A DNA stretch of 64,000 bases from Serripes groenlandicus (Eukaryota; Mollusca; Bivalvia; Cardiida; Cardiidae), in contig JASEVX010000013.1 of NCBI GenBank assembly GCA_031761405.1, forward strand, positions 36,887,033 through 36,951,032. Direction: 5' to 3'. Shown piece by piece: positions 26,301-64,000 of this stretch. The notes under the pieces were generated by a model, which saw only the letters and a program-made list of their open reading frames with translations, was not told the origin of the DNA and did no database searches. Made by a program: the position numbers and the translations under genes. The stretch's first letter is position 1; every line of letters begins with the position of its first letter.

Positions 26301-27950
26301 CTACACTTGGTGGTGATCCTGCCTATGAAATTTCATCAAATTCGAAAAAGCGGTTGCAGAGAAATAGCCCGGAAACGAAAGTGTGACAGCGTGACTGACG
26401 GACGGACGGACTGACGGACGGACGGACGGACGAATGAGAAATAATAGTCCCCGCGCTTTCGCGAAAGCGGGGGACAAAAAAAAGTCCTTTACAGAGTTAT
26501 GTACTCTTGTCTGTTGATAGAAGTAATGATGGTGAATAAGTGTTGTAAGTTTCGAAGCAATATCTGTAATGGTTTTGAAAAAAAGTGAATTGGTACAAAA
26601 AACTTAACCGAAATTCTAAGTAAAAAAAGGGCAATAATTCATACAAAAACCTTTACAGAGTTATGTACTCTTGTCTGTTGATGGAGGTAATGAGGGTGAA
26701 AATGTCTTGTAAGTCTCAAAGCAATATCTGTAGTGGTTTTGAAAAAAAAGTAAATGGGTACAAAAAACTTACATGAAATTCCAAGTAAAAAAAGGACGAT
26801 AATTCTTACAAAAACCTCGACAAAGTTATGTACTCTTGTCTGTTGATGGAAGTAATGATGGTGAATACGTGTTGTAAGTTTCAAAGCAATATCTGTAATG
26901 GTTTTGACATGAAAGGGAATTGGTACAAAAACCTTAACCAAGGTGTGACACCAACGCCGACGCGAGTAGTATAGCTAGCCTTTTCTTCGAAAAGTCAAAC
27001 TAAAAAGTGGAAAGGGATATCACAACAAAATTATTTAAATATAATCTATTATTTCACTATAAATTTATATAGCCACGTTTCCTGTGTAATTATTAATTCC
27101 CGACACAGATGCATGTGTCATAACACCATCTCCGCATTCCCTATCACCACTTCTCCTTTTACCTCAATGATTTCAACTCTGTTTTATAATTAAACTTTTA
27201 TTAGTAGATTTTCCACTTCATTGCCTAGATGATTTCATATTCATCTGCTGCAGAGTTGTTGTATGTGGAAAATGATTAATTCAGCAGACGATCTTAAATA
27301 ACATTAGGTAAAGGGTCAACCTTTTCCACTCATGGACATTTTCAAAATATGATTATATTATTTTTACCATTTGTGTAATAAATATCTAACAATTTCTGAT
27401 ATTAATTTCATGTAGTCTCCACCGCCTTGTTGGTGTATCGGTATACCGTCTGGCTCTGGTGCGAGAGATCACGGGTTCAAACTGCGACGGGGTCATTCGA
27501 AAAATTTGCAGTTCGATCTTTTCCTCCTATGCAGTTTGGGTTTTTGGGTTAGAATTACGACAGACTCGCTGATGTAGGGATAAATGGACCAGTATTTCTG
27601 GTAACTTACACAGGAAGCGCGGAGACATAACTGATGTTTTTTTAAAGCGGCGTCAAAGAGAATACATTTAACAAGAATTGATTATAAACAGGCCATTTTT
27701 GTAGTGTTCAAGCAATTTTATTTTTTTATTACAGTAAGAGTGTATGATTAATGTGAAAATAATCATTTTGTTCCTATTTTCCAGGGTAAAAGGTGTGAAG
27801 AAATTGAGGGTTGTAGATGCGTCGATCATGCCATGTTTACCATCAGGAAACACAAACGCCGCCACGATAATGATCGCAGAGAAGGCAGCCGATTTAATTC
27901 GCGGTTTCGATTCAGTTGCACACTTAAGAGATAGAGTTAAACATCTATAG
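5105..27950 (+). CDS. GMC-family FAD oxidoreductase (choline/glucose dehydrogenase-like), 5'-incomplete, 10 exons
   Basis: Joined exons 5105-5313, 8078-8267, 9310-9438, 9714-9835, 11984-12151, 13575-13725, 15592-15758, 18509-18695, 22571-22802 and 27785-27950 give ~573 residues ending in TAG, with all phases consistent. Counting from the first residue: GAGSAG dinucleotide-binding loop at 2-7, LLLEAGG nearby, GMC signature 1 ([11 protein letters not shown]) at 77-87, GMC signature 2 ([15 protein letters not shown]) at 250-264, catalytic His in [10 protein letters not shown] at ~497 and the partner Asn in PSGNTNA at ~541. The family uses bound FAD to oxidise alcohol groups and passes electrons to a quinone or other acceptor; substrate cannot be read from sequence. 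Missing is the N-terminal strand before GxGxxG plus any signal or mitochondrial peptide, so the start exon lies upstream or was not recognised. No frameshift or stop is seen. Choline dehydrogenase-like versus glucose dehydrogenase (quinone)-like is unresolved. Confidence 0.93.
5314..6499. other. GMC intron 1, non-repetitive part
   Basis: No exon, element end or array recognised. Short inverted phrases (GTTATTATTATAGCATATGG, CATTATACTATATGAACCG) around 5440-5640 suggest an old palindromic insertion. Confidence 0.5.
6500..6620 (+). mobile_element. SINE head fragment
   Basis: GGCAGTGGTAGAGCGTCGGC then CCCGGGTTTAAATCCCC resembles A and B boxes. The shared body and tail were not recognised after it, so the element is truncated or of another family. 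It lies in GMC intron 1. Confidence 0.45.
7618..7802 (-). mobile_element. SINE family B copy
   Basis: On the minus strand the head reads GGTGTAGTGGTTGAGCGTCC and GCGGGTTCAATCCCC, followed by GGTCATACC, the stretch around CTGACTGGCTGGTGTCAGGA, and CGCCGTGATAC-like sequence. It lies in GMC intron 1. The reverse end starts within TTTCAACAATGTTTCAG. Confidence 0.75.
8078..8267 (+). CDS. GMC oxidoreductase exon 2 (GMC signature 1)
   Basis: The acceptor is TTTCATCTAG and the donor is TTCAC|GTAAGA, phase 0 to 1. It encodes [20 protein letters not shown], then a [20 protein letters not shown] segment, both highly characteristic of the family. The 3' splice junction joins SSP|YH to exon 3. Confidence 0.95.
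8335..8520 (-). mobile_element. SINE family C copy in GMC intron 2
   Basis: On the + strand: TCTTATTCATGATCCCTGGG, CAGTACTTGGCTAGGAAAT, then a B-box-like complement. The same order occurs at 45750-45955. A run of T and 11 G precedes it (8281-8327). Confidence 0.55.
8870..9280. repeat. 21-bp minisatellite in GMC intron 2
   Basis: About 19 units of TTGATAGATCCCAGTA plus AATCA or TTTCA. Unit length divisible by three yields open frames on both strands, which are not genes. It ends about 30 bp before exon 3. Confidence 0.85.
9310..9438 (+). CDS. GMC oxidoreductase exon 3
   Basis: The acceptor is TTATTTTCAG and the donor is ATAG|GTATGT, phase 1 to 1. It encodes [14 protein letters not shown] and [18 protein letters not shown], matching the segment that usually reads SPYHGxGGPLTV...AGxELGY. 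A 21-bp tandem array ends about 30 bp upstream of this exon. Confidence 0.93.
9494..9698 (+). mobile_element. SINE-A fragment in GMC intron 3
   Basis: Body and tail of family A without the tRNA head: GTCAACATTC, CGCGCCATTCGTCTTCCACC, AGCAACCAGTTGCTTGG, then a degraded GTGTAAACCCTAATCAATT tail. It fills nearly the whole 275-bp intron between exons 3 and 4. Confidence 0.7.
9714..9835 (+). CDS. GMC oxidoreductase exon 4
   Basis: The acceptor is CATACATTTCAG and the donor is CACAAG|GTAACT, phase 1 to 0. It encodes [20 protein letters not shown] and ends SHVHK. The first 14 codons ([14 protein letters not shown]) fit the usual G-F-x-x-x-Q-x-T-x-x-x-G-x-R strand. A MITE begins 12 bp into the following intron. 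Confidence 0.92.
9848..10091. mobile_element. MITE with 20-bp inverted ends and a central hairpin
   Basis: The ends read AGGGCTTGGCGTG(T/A)AACGGT and complement. A central perfect 20-bp stem at 9958-9977 / 9983-10002 has a 5-base loop, and the stem continues about 10 bp further after one mismatch. The element starts 12 bp downstream of GMC exon 4. Confidence 0.8.
10117..10318 (+). mobile_element. SINE-like element with a third head type
   Basis: CCGTGGCGGAGTGATTAGCG then GGGATCCCGGGTTCAAAACC resembles A and B boxes of a long-variable-arm tRNA. The body ends CGCCGTGATATAACTGAAAC and GGCGTTAAG, the same 3' module as families A and B. Confidence 0.6.
10703..10983. mobile_element. MITE with CAGGGTCCAATTCC ends
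   Basis: Long imperfect inverted repeats of over 80 bp begin CAGGGTCCAATTCCA.CAAC, then CTTAG.G.TAAGTAATACTT, and include CATCATTTTTGTTTCCATAA. No convincing target duplication was identified. A second copy is at 11427-11680 and a half copy near 2325-2425. Confidence 0.8.
11133..11395 (-). mobile_element. SINE family B copy, full length
   Basis: Minus-strand head GTGTAGTGGTAGAGCGTTCG and CGCGGGTTAAATCCC (A- and B-box-like), body with CCAGTAGTACTGGTAACTT, and tail GGCGTAAAACACC followed by CAATCAATCAATCAATCA. It is the best-preserved B copy in the window. Confidence 0.85.
11427..11680. mobile_element. MITE with CAGGGTCC-type ends, second copy
   Basis: The same inverted ends (GGTCCAACTCCACCAAC ... 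GTTGGTGGAATTGGACC) and subterminal TTACTTAGCGCTAAGT palindromes as 10703-10983. It lies 300 bp before GMC exon 5. Confidence 0.8.
11984..12151 (+). CDS. GMC oxidoreductase exon 5 (GMC signature 2)
   Basis: The acceptor is TTTATTTTAACAG and the donor is CTCGGG|GTAAGT, phase 0 to 0. It encodes VAIGVEM followed by [20 protein letters not shown] and SGIGP. The latter is PROSITE-type GMC signature 2 and lies in the FAD domain. Confidence 0.95.
12152..13574. other. GMC intron 5
   Basis: No exon seen. It holds a TTATCAAG/CTTGATAA-type inverted stretch near 12730-12780, a short hairpin (GTGGGTACTCAAAAGAATC...GAGTACCCAC) at 13485-13530, and otherwise unremarkable AT-rich DNA. Confidence 0.5.
13575..13725 (+). 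CDS. GMC oxidoreductase exon 6
   Basis: The acceptor is TTTAATTACAG and the donor is GACAG|GTAAGC, phase 0 to 1. It encodes [20 protein letters not shown], the conserved D-L-P-V-G-x-N-L-Q-D-H segment that lines the flavin site, then the start of the substrate domain. Confidence 0.95.
13745..13965. repeat. Dispersed repeat, inverted copy of 2165-2310
   Basis: Begins 20 bp after the donor of GMC exon 6. It contains ATACCCATTACGTATTTC, TTTATCCGCAAATGTTTAC and GAGAACGTGTATCCGGTGAA. Termini not resolved. Confidence 0.6.
14030..14400. other. GC-rich island with a TATAAAAG box in GMC intron 6
   Basis: 14080-14330 is much richer in G and C than its surroundings and ends GGTTATAAAAGCCGGCTC at about 14312. 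It could be a solo LTR or other promoter-bearing insertion. No terminal repeats or primer-binding site were recognised. Confidence 0.35.
14600..14960 (-). repeat. Isolated array units of the GGGCCATGATGGCCC element family
   Basis: On the minus strand the phrases TGGCCTAGTGACCTAGTTTT and TGCGGCCTCCAGAGTATTAA match units of the element at 35803-37265. No element ends are present, so this is a truncated fragment in GMC intron 6. Confidence 0.6.
15592..15758 (+). CDS. GMC oxidoreductase exon 7
   Basis: The acceptor is TAAATTATAG and the donor is CCTGAT|GTAGGT, phase 1 to 0. It encodes a substrate-domain stretch including [20 protein letters not shown] and a loop rich in Glu and Pro. This domain is variable in the family, so assignment rests on phase, splice sites and position. 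Confidence 0.88.
15829..16010 (-). mobile_element. SINE-B fragment in GMC intron 7
   Basis: Tail and body of family B (GTCACGGCGTTTCCTGG, ACCAGCCAGTCAGTCAGTC, CAAGGAGGGCAGCCATTACT) without the tRNA head. Confidence 0.7.
16268..16651. mobile_element. 384-bp palindromic MITE (CAGGGGCGTAGC ends)
   Basis: The ends read GTAAGCAGGGGCGTAGCTCC and complement, and near-perfect pairing runs past 100 bp through AGGCACTGTAGGCACGTGCC and ATGCCCCAAAATGCAGCTGC. The core holds GATCAGCCTGCGCTGTCCGC. A single strand would fold into one long hairpin. Confidence 0.85.
16675..16812 (-). mobile_element. SINE-B fragment
   Basis: Diverged family B body (TTCAACACTATTTTAGTCAT, CAGTGCTACTGGTCC) with head missing. It lies next to the large palindromic element. 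Confidence 0.55.
17520..17728. mobile_element. TTAA-flanked palindromic MITE
   Basis: TTAACCCTTTCCCTCATA at left and TATGAGGGAAAGGGTTAA at right, with inner TCTACAGCAGACGGC / AGTCGTCTGCTGCAGA arms and a GCAATTTCTCCTTTTGTCAC core. Ends of CCCT after TTAA resemble piggyBac-type non-autonomous elements. Confidence 0.8.
17762..17791 (+). repeat. Run of 30 G
   Basis: An uninterrupted poly-G tract in GMC intron 7, preceded by T8GGTGT. It could form G-quadruplexes; true length is uncertain because such runs are misread. Confidence 0.9.
18158..18388. mobile_element. TTAA-flanked palindromic MITE, second copy
   Basis: TTAAACCCTTTTCCTC to GGAAAGGGTTAA with CTACAGCAGACGACTTTGAA and CCGTCTGCTACAGAGGCG. 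It lies between the poly-G tract and GMC exon 8. Confidence 0.75.
18509..18695 (+). CDS. GMC oxidoreductase exon 8
   Basis: The acceptor is TCAATTGTGCAG and the donor is ATCAAAG|GTGGGT, phase 0 to 1. It encodes [20 protein letters not shown] and [20 protein letters not shown], the conserved L-x-P-x-S-x-G-x-I-x-L region of GMC_oxred_C. Short copies of the intron's later minisatellite motif occur 50-100 bp beyond the donor. Confidence 0.95.
19080..20466. mobile_element. TTAA-type MITE interrupted by an AACAAG element
   Basis: 19080-19157 (TTAACCCTTGC, GACGCCTCTGAAACCGACGA) continues at 20410 with TGCTCAAGATGAGCAATTTC. The inserted element is 19158-20409. The right end is degraded. Confidence 0.7.
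19158..20409 (+). mobile_element. AACAAG tandem-unit element, family 5 (HINE-like)
   Basis: AACAAG start, GTGTTTGTGAAACAC hairpin, then ATGCCCCC pairing with the 3' GGGGGCAT, which is followed by AAAAA. Inside are about seven ~145-bp units with CATCTAGGTCAAAGGTCAAG and TATGGTAGCC, then a GACAGACAGACC/CAAC microsatellite. No protein-coding frame. Confidence 0.75.
20570..21600. repeat. 27-bp minisatellite in GMC intron 8
   Basis: About 38 units of TTGATAACTGTTTACTATTG plus GAGACTT, many identical. Seeds of the same phrase occur at 18745-18800 just after exon 8. Confidence 0.88.
21640..22200. repeat. 41-bp and ~63-bp purine-rich tandem arrays in GMC intron 8
   Basis: About four 41-bp units (ATTCTCTCAAATGAAGAGAG, ATCTTTCAAATTAAACAG) are nearly exact at 21760-21930. 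A ~63-bp unit then repeats at 21955-22100 (CATCTTTCAAAATTAAACTG, AAAGAGAGAATTTG). Both share CTTTCAAA.TTAAAC. Confidence 0.82.
22210..22356 (-). mobile_element. SINE-B fragment in minisatellite
   Basis: Family B tail and body (TCAGTTATATCACGGCG, CAGTACTACTGGTC, GCGCCAAGGAGGGCAGCC) lies inside the purine-rich tandem array, whose GAGAGA units resume afterwards. Confidence 0.7.
22571..22802 (+). CDS. GMC oxidoreductase exon 9 (catalytic His)
   Basis: The acceptor is ATGAATTACCAG and the donor is TTACG|GTAGGT, phase 1 to 2. It encodes a helical segment and then [12 protein letters not shown] with the active-site His (~497). It ends in VVDPQLR, the family's strand before the final motif. Confidence 0.95.
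23514..24968 (+). mobile_element. AACAAG element, family 4, nested
   Basis: AACAAGAGCACCAAATGTCA, then ATACGCCC pairing with 3' GGGCGTAT and an A-run. About eight units of ~150 bp (GGGCGATAACTCTTGATTGA, TTTGGTGATGATTGGACAAA) are followed by GCCGCCCGCCCGCCG. Confidence 0.78.
24975..26483 (+). mobile_element. AACAAG element, family 8, nested
   Basis: AACAAG start, GGTCCCCCGC near the 5' end and GCGGGGGACAAAAAAA at the 3' end. About eight ~160-bp units (GGGCCATAACTCCGTGAAAA, CCAACCGGAACGCAAACACG) are followed by GACGGACGGACTGACGG. The 3' hairpin is CCCCGCGCTTTCGCGAAAGC. Confidence 0.8.
27418..27660 (+). mobile_element. SINE copy with a different tRNA-like head
   Basis: The head (TTGGTGTATCGGTATACCGT, GATCACGGGTTCAAACTGCG) is followed by a family B-like body (GGACCAGTATTTCTGGTAAC) and a degraded tail (AAAGCGGCGTCAAAG). 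It ends ~125 bp before the last GMC exon. Confidence 0.6.
27785..27950 (+). CDS. GMC oxidoreductase last exon (Asn of the His/Asn pair, stop)
   Basis: The acceptor is CTATTTTCCAG, entering in phase 2. It encodes [20 protein letters not shown] then [17 protein letters not shown]. The Asn of SGNTNA sits ~44 residues after the active-site His, the usual spacing. TAG ends the frame at 27948-27950. Confidence 0.96.
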
Positions 27951-28034
27951 TTATACTGTTTGCAGATTGTGTGAACGTCATTAGTATACTGCATGATAAG
28001 TTGAATTCGGGAAATAAATATATATAACAATAAA
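27951..28034 (+). promoter_or_regulatory. GMC oxidoreductase 3' UTR with polyadenylation signals
   Basis: Two AATAAA hexamers follow the stop, at about 28013-28018 and 28029-28034, within 85 bp. Either could direct 3'-end formation, giving a short 3' UTR. Which one is used is not visible. Confidence 0.6.
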
Positions 28035-28160
28035 ATACTATCTTTGATTCGATATTTCATTCATCCGAGTCCTTCATCAGGATTTCATAAATATCTCTTC
28101 TGACTATGTTGTTTTCATCTCAAACAAGGACCATGCATGGTTTACATCAGGGACATATAA

Positions 28161-28203
<43 letters not shown>
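28161..28203. repeat. (AT)n microsatellite between the two genes
   Basis: About 20 AT dinucleotides in the intergenic stretch after the GMC polyadenylation signals. Confidence 0.9.
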
Positions 28204-28205
<2 letters not shown>

Positions 28206-28214
28206 GTGTTAATA

Positions 28215-29181
28215 TGTCTCCGATTCTTATACAGCAAAATTGCAGAGGACAACTTTGAAAAAATATTGGTAAAAAATCTGAAAAATCTTTATGAATAAAA
28301 GATTAATAAATGAAAAGAGTTGAAAACATGCTCATTATGAGTCATTATGAGCTATTTCTCATCTTGCCACAATCATTTCAAATGTCGTTGCATCAGATGC
28401 ATCAAAATTCGCCTGCAAATGGGAAAATATTAAGGGCGCTCCACCCATTTTATAACTAACTCTTCCTTGGATGAGACAAAAAACTCTAAGGTTAGGTTTC
28501 AAACAAGTGCGCCTGCAGCGAACGCCAATGCTTCTGGGTTTTTTTCTAAGGCAAAAAGGGGTATAGACATGTGTATTGCTCCAATGAACATATTTCCAAG
28601 TTTCATTTAAAAATGTTGAACGTTTTTTGAGTTATAAGGTAAGGTTAAAGTTTTGTGATGACGCCAAGGTTATCATAAAAACCCAACTTTTTTTACGAAC
28701 TGTTTTCTTCGAAAGGTAATAAAATGGCTACACTATTGCGTTTGTCATTTATTTTATTCAACAACTATACAATTTCAAAAATACATTTGGTCTAACTGAA
28801 AAATGCCTGAAATTTAAGCTTCAATTAACAAGTCTGGTGAATAAATAATATGTTATGTGCATGGCACTCAATTTGTTTAAAAGGTGTCATACTCTTTAAT
28901 ATTATTATTTATTATAAGGACGATTTAAGTTCTTTAATAGTCAATAACATTCGACTCTTATCACTCTCAATTAGATGATTGCATAAGTTGATCAACTTGT
29001 ACATGAATAAACATATATTATATATCCTTCAAATGTACTGTTTTCATTTTCCTTCCAGAATACCTCTTGTAGATTTCACAGCTTCACAGCTTTTCCTTTC
29101 TTCAGAAAATCCCATTATGACAGACCATGGTGGCAGTTAACCGGGTCTTTCATGAGTTTTAAAAACAAAAAATAAACACAT
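28215..29181. other. Intergenic / 3' UTR zone between the convergent genes
   Basis: 28215-28440 is a degraded TTAA-type MITE (GCAGAGGACAACTTTGAAAA, TGCCACAATCATTTCAA). The rest is AT-rich without a gene and should include the NDUFV1 3' UTR. Confidence 0.5.
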
Positions 29182-62976
<33,795 letters not shown>

Positions 62977-63158
62977 GGTCGCAAATGTTTATGAAATACA
63001 AGTTACATAAACGGATTTCGACGACCGACCCAAGGCAATTCTAAAGGAAACGGTGTATCGTTTAAATTGATGTTACGTGAAATTTACCTTAAATATTGTT
63101 TTGATTGGAATGCCACCGCATACAACGTAAGACTTGTGTAAACCAGAGGCGGTTTCCC
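62977..63158 (-). promoter_or_regulatory. NDUFV1 5' UTR / promoter region
   Basis: This is the non-repetitive stretch upstream of the NDUFV1 ATG. No TATA box stands out. It must hold the 5' UTR and probably the start site, but no element can be pinpointed. Beyond it a degenerate TTAA-type MITE starts near 63165. Confidence 0.35.
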
Positions 63159-63821
63159 CTTTTATCATCTCAAACATACAGACGCTTGTTAACACATCTG
63201 CAGCTGACGACTTTTAAAAAACACTGTGGCAAAAGTAGAAATTGCTCATTATGAGCAATTTCTCCTTTTTCCACAATGTTTTCATCTTTATGCAATGATC
63301 ATACTGTACTTTCATTCATAGTGATCAACCATAGTTTTGTCTTAAACAAACTGTTAACAAAGTGCTAAAAGGAGCATTTCAACCAGAAACAATGTTGATA
63401 CACTTTTGTGACCATTTAATGTTGTATTTCAAATTGTAAATCTATTAATTTCTATGTTAGCTACCTACTTTTCTATTTTGTTCCTGATTGATAATAAATC
63501 ATAACCAGTACGAAAATTCCCAGCTGTAAAGAAGCAGGAAAAGACACAGAAATGGGACGTAAAATCACTTGGAGGCGTAAAACACACATAATGTGTTCAG
63601 AGCAGAAAAAACAGAAAAGTACGGGCGTAATTTTCGTACTTTTCTTCAAGGGCGTAAAATTTGGCATAGAATTTTTCAGATGTTGTAAAAGTTTATCAAA
63701 AATGTCCAAGTTAAATTTTACGCGCTTAATATAGAAATACGCCCATAAAAATGGACTTAGATACAGAAAATTTAAGCTTTATTAAATCAAGGTCATGCTG
63801 TTACATCTAATTCAGTTTAAA

Positions 63822-64000
63822 CCTTCCTCATACGACTAATTTGCAGCAGACGACTTTGAACATATTTTGTCTTAAAATAGAAAATCTCGAACGAGGAAAA
63901 CAATGTGGCAAAAGGAGAAATTGCTTGTTTTGAGCAATTTCTTCTTTTGTCACTATGTTTTCAAAAAGCCGATTGTTGCAGAGGCGTCAGAAAGTGTCTA
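63822..64000. mobile_element. TTAA-type MITE cut by the window edge
   Basis: AACCTTCCTCATACGAC, GCAGCAGACGACTTTGAACA, GGCAAAAGGAGAAATTGC and CGATTGTTGCAGAGGCGTCA are in family order, running off the right edge. Another degraded copy is at about 63165-63300. Confidence 0.7.

Larger units (their letters stand above)
23048..27006 (+). mobile_element. AACAAG element, family 3, hosting two other elements
   Basis: AACAAGAGCTGTCGGAGGAC gives a hairpin, followed by CATGCTCGACC. The 3' end is CGAAAAGTCAAACTAAAAA. The ~165-bp units (CTCTTGTCTGTTGATGGAGG, TTTCAAAGCAATATCTGTAA) are interrupted at 23514-24968 and 24975-26483 by families 4 and 8. Confidence 0.72.

Noticed and set aside
23514..26483. CRISPR-like regularly spaced repeats
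   Set aside because: Units are contiguous ~150-165-bp tandem repeats with no unique spacers, in a eukaryotic intron.

Overview
This is a eukaryotic nuclear window, most likely from a bivalve mollusc. The evidence is short GT-AG exons in kilobase introns, an AT-rich background, two animal-type genes, several tRNA-headed SINE families, and tandem-repeat mobile elements opening with AACAAG that resemble Pearl/HINE-type elements known from bivalves. No bacterial genes, rRNA genes, functional tRNA genes or CRISPR arrays were seen.

Two convergent genes occupy the window. On the + strand, ten coding exons between 5105 and 27950 encode the C-terminal ~573 residues of a GMC-family FAD oxidoreductase (choline/glucose dehydrogenase-like). 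All exon phases agree and every family motif is present. The first coding exon(s), before the FAD-binding glycine motif, were not found. On the - strand, fourteen coding exons from 62976 down to 29182 encode a complete NDUFV1, the NADH- and FMN-binding flavoprotein subunit of mitochondrial complex I. Its exon 10 carries one extra base that breaks the frame, while all other exons are intact. The stop codons of the two genes lie about 1.2 kb apart. No functional link between the genes is evident beyond being neighbours.

The rest is intron and intergenic DNA dominated by repeats. At 2.9-5.1 kb a 27-bp minisatellite runs up to the acceptor of the first GMC exon, and other arrays fill GMC introns (8.87-9.28, 20.57-21.60 and 21.64-22.20 kb). 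At least nine families of AACAAG elements with internal tandem units lie between 19 and 60 kb, often nested in each other. Their 5' and 3' end segments stay complementary although their sequences differ. A TTAA-flanked palindromic MITE family has more than twenty copies. NDUFV1 intron 2 holds a 5.7-kb transposon (56654-62343) with an inner 3.9-kb element that carries eight copies of one 15-base motif, several about 350 bp apart.

The GMC protein would be a flavoprotein alcohol oxidoreductase. NDUFV1 accepts electrons from NADH at the tip of the complex I matrix arm. Exon boundaries were read by eye from splice sites and conserved protein sequence; repeat boundaries are accurate to a few bases where termini are clear and to tens of bases elsewhere.
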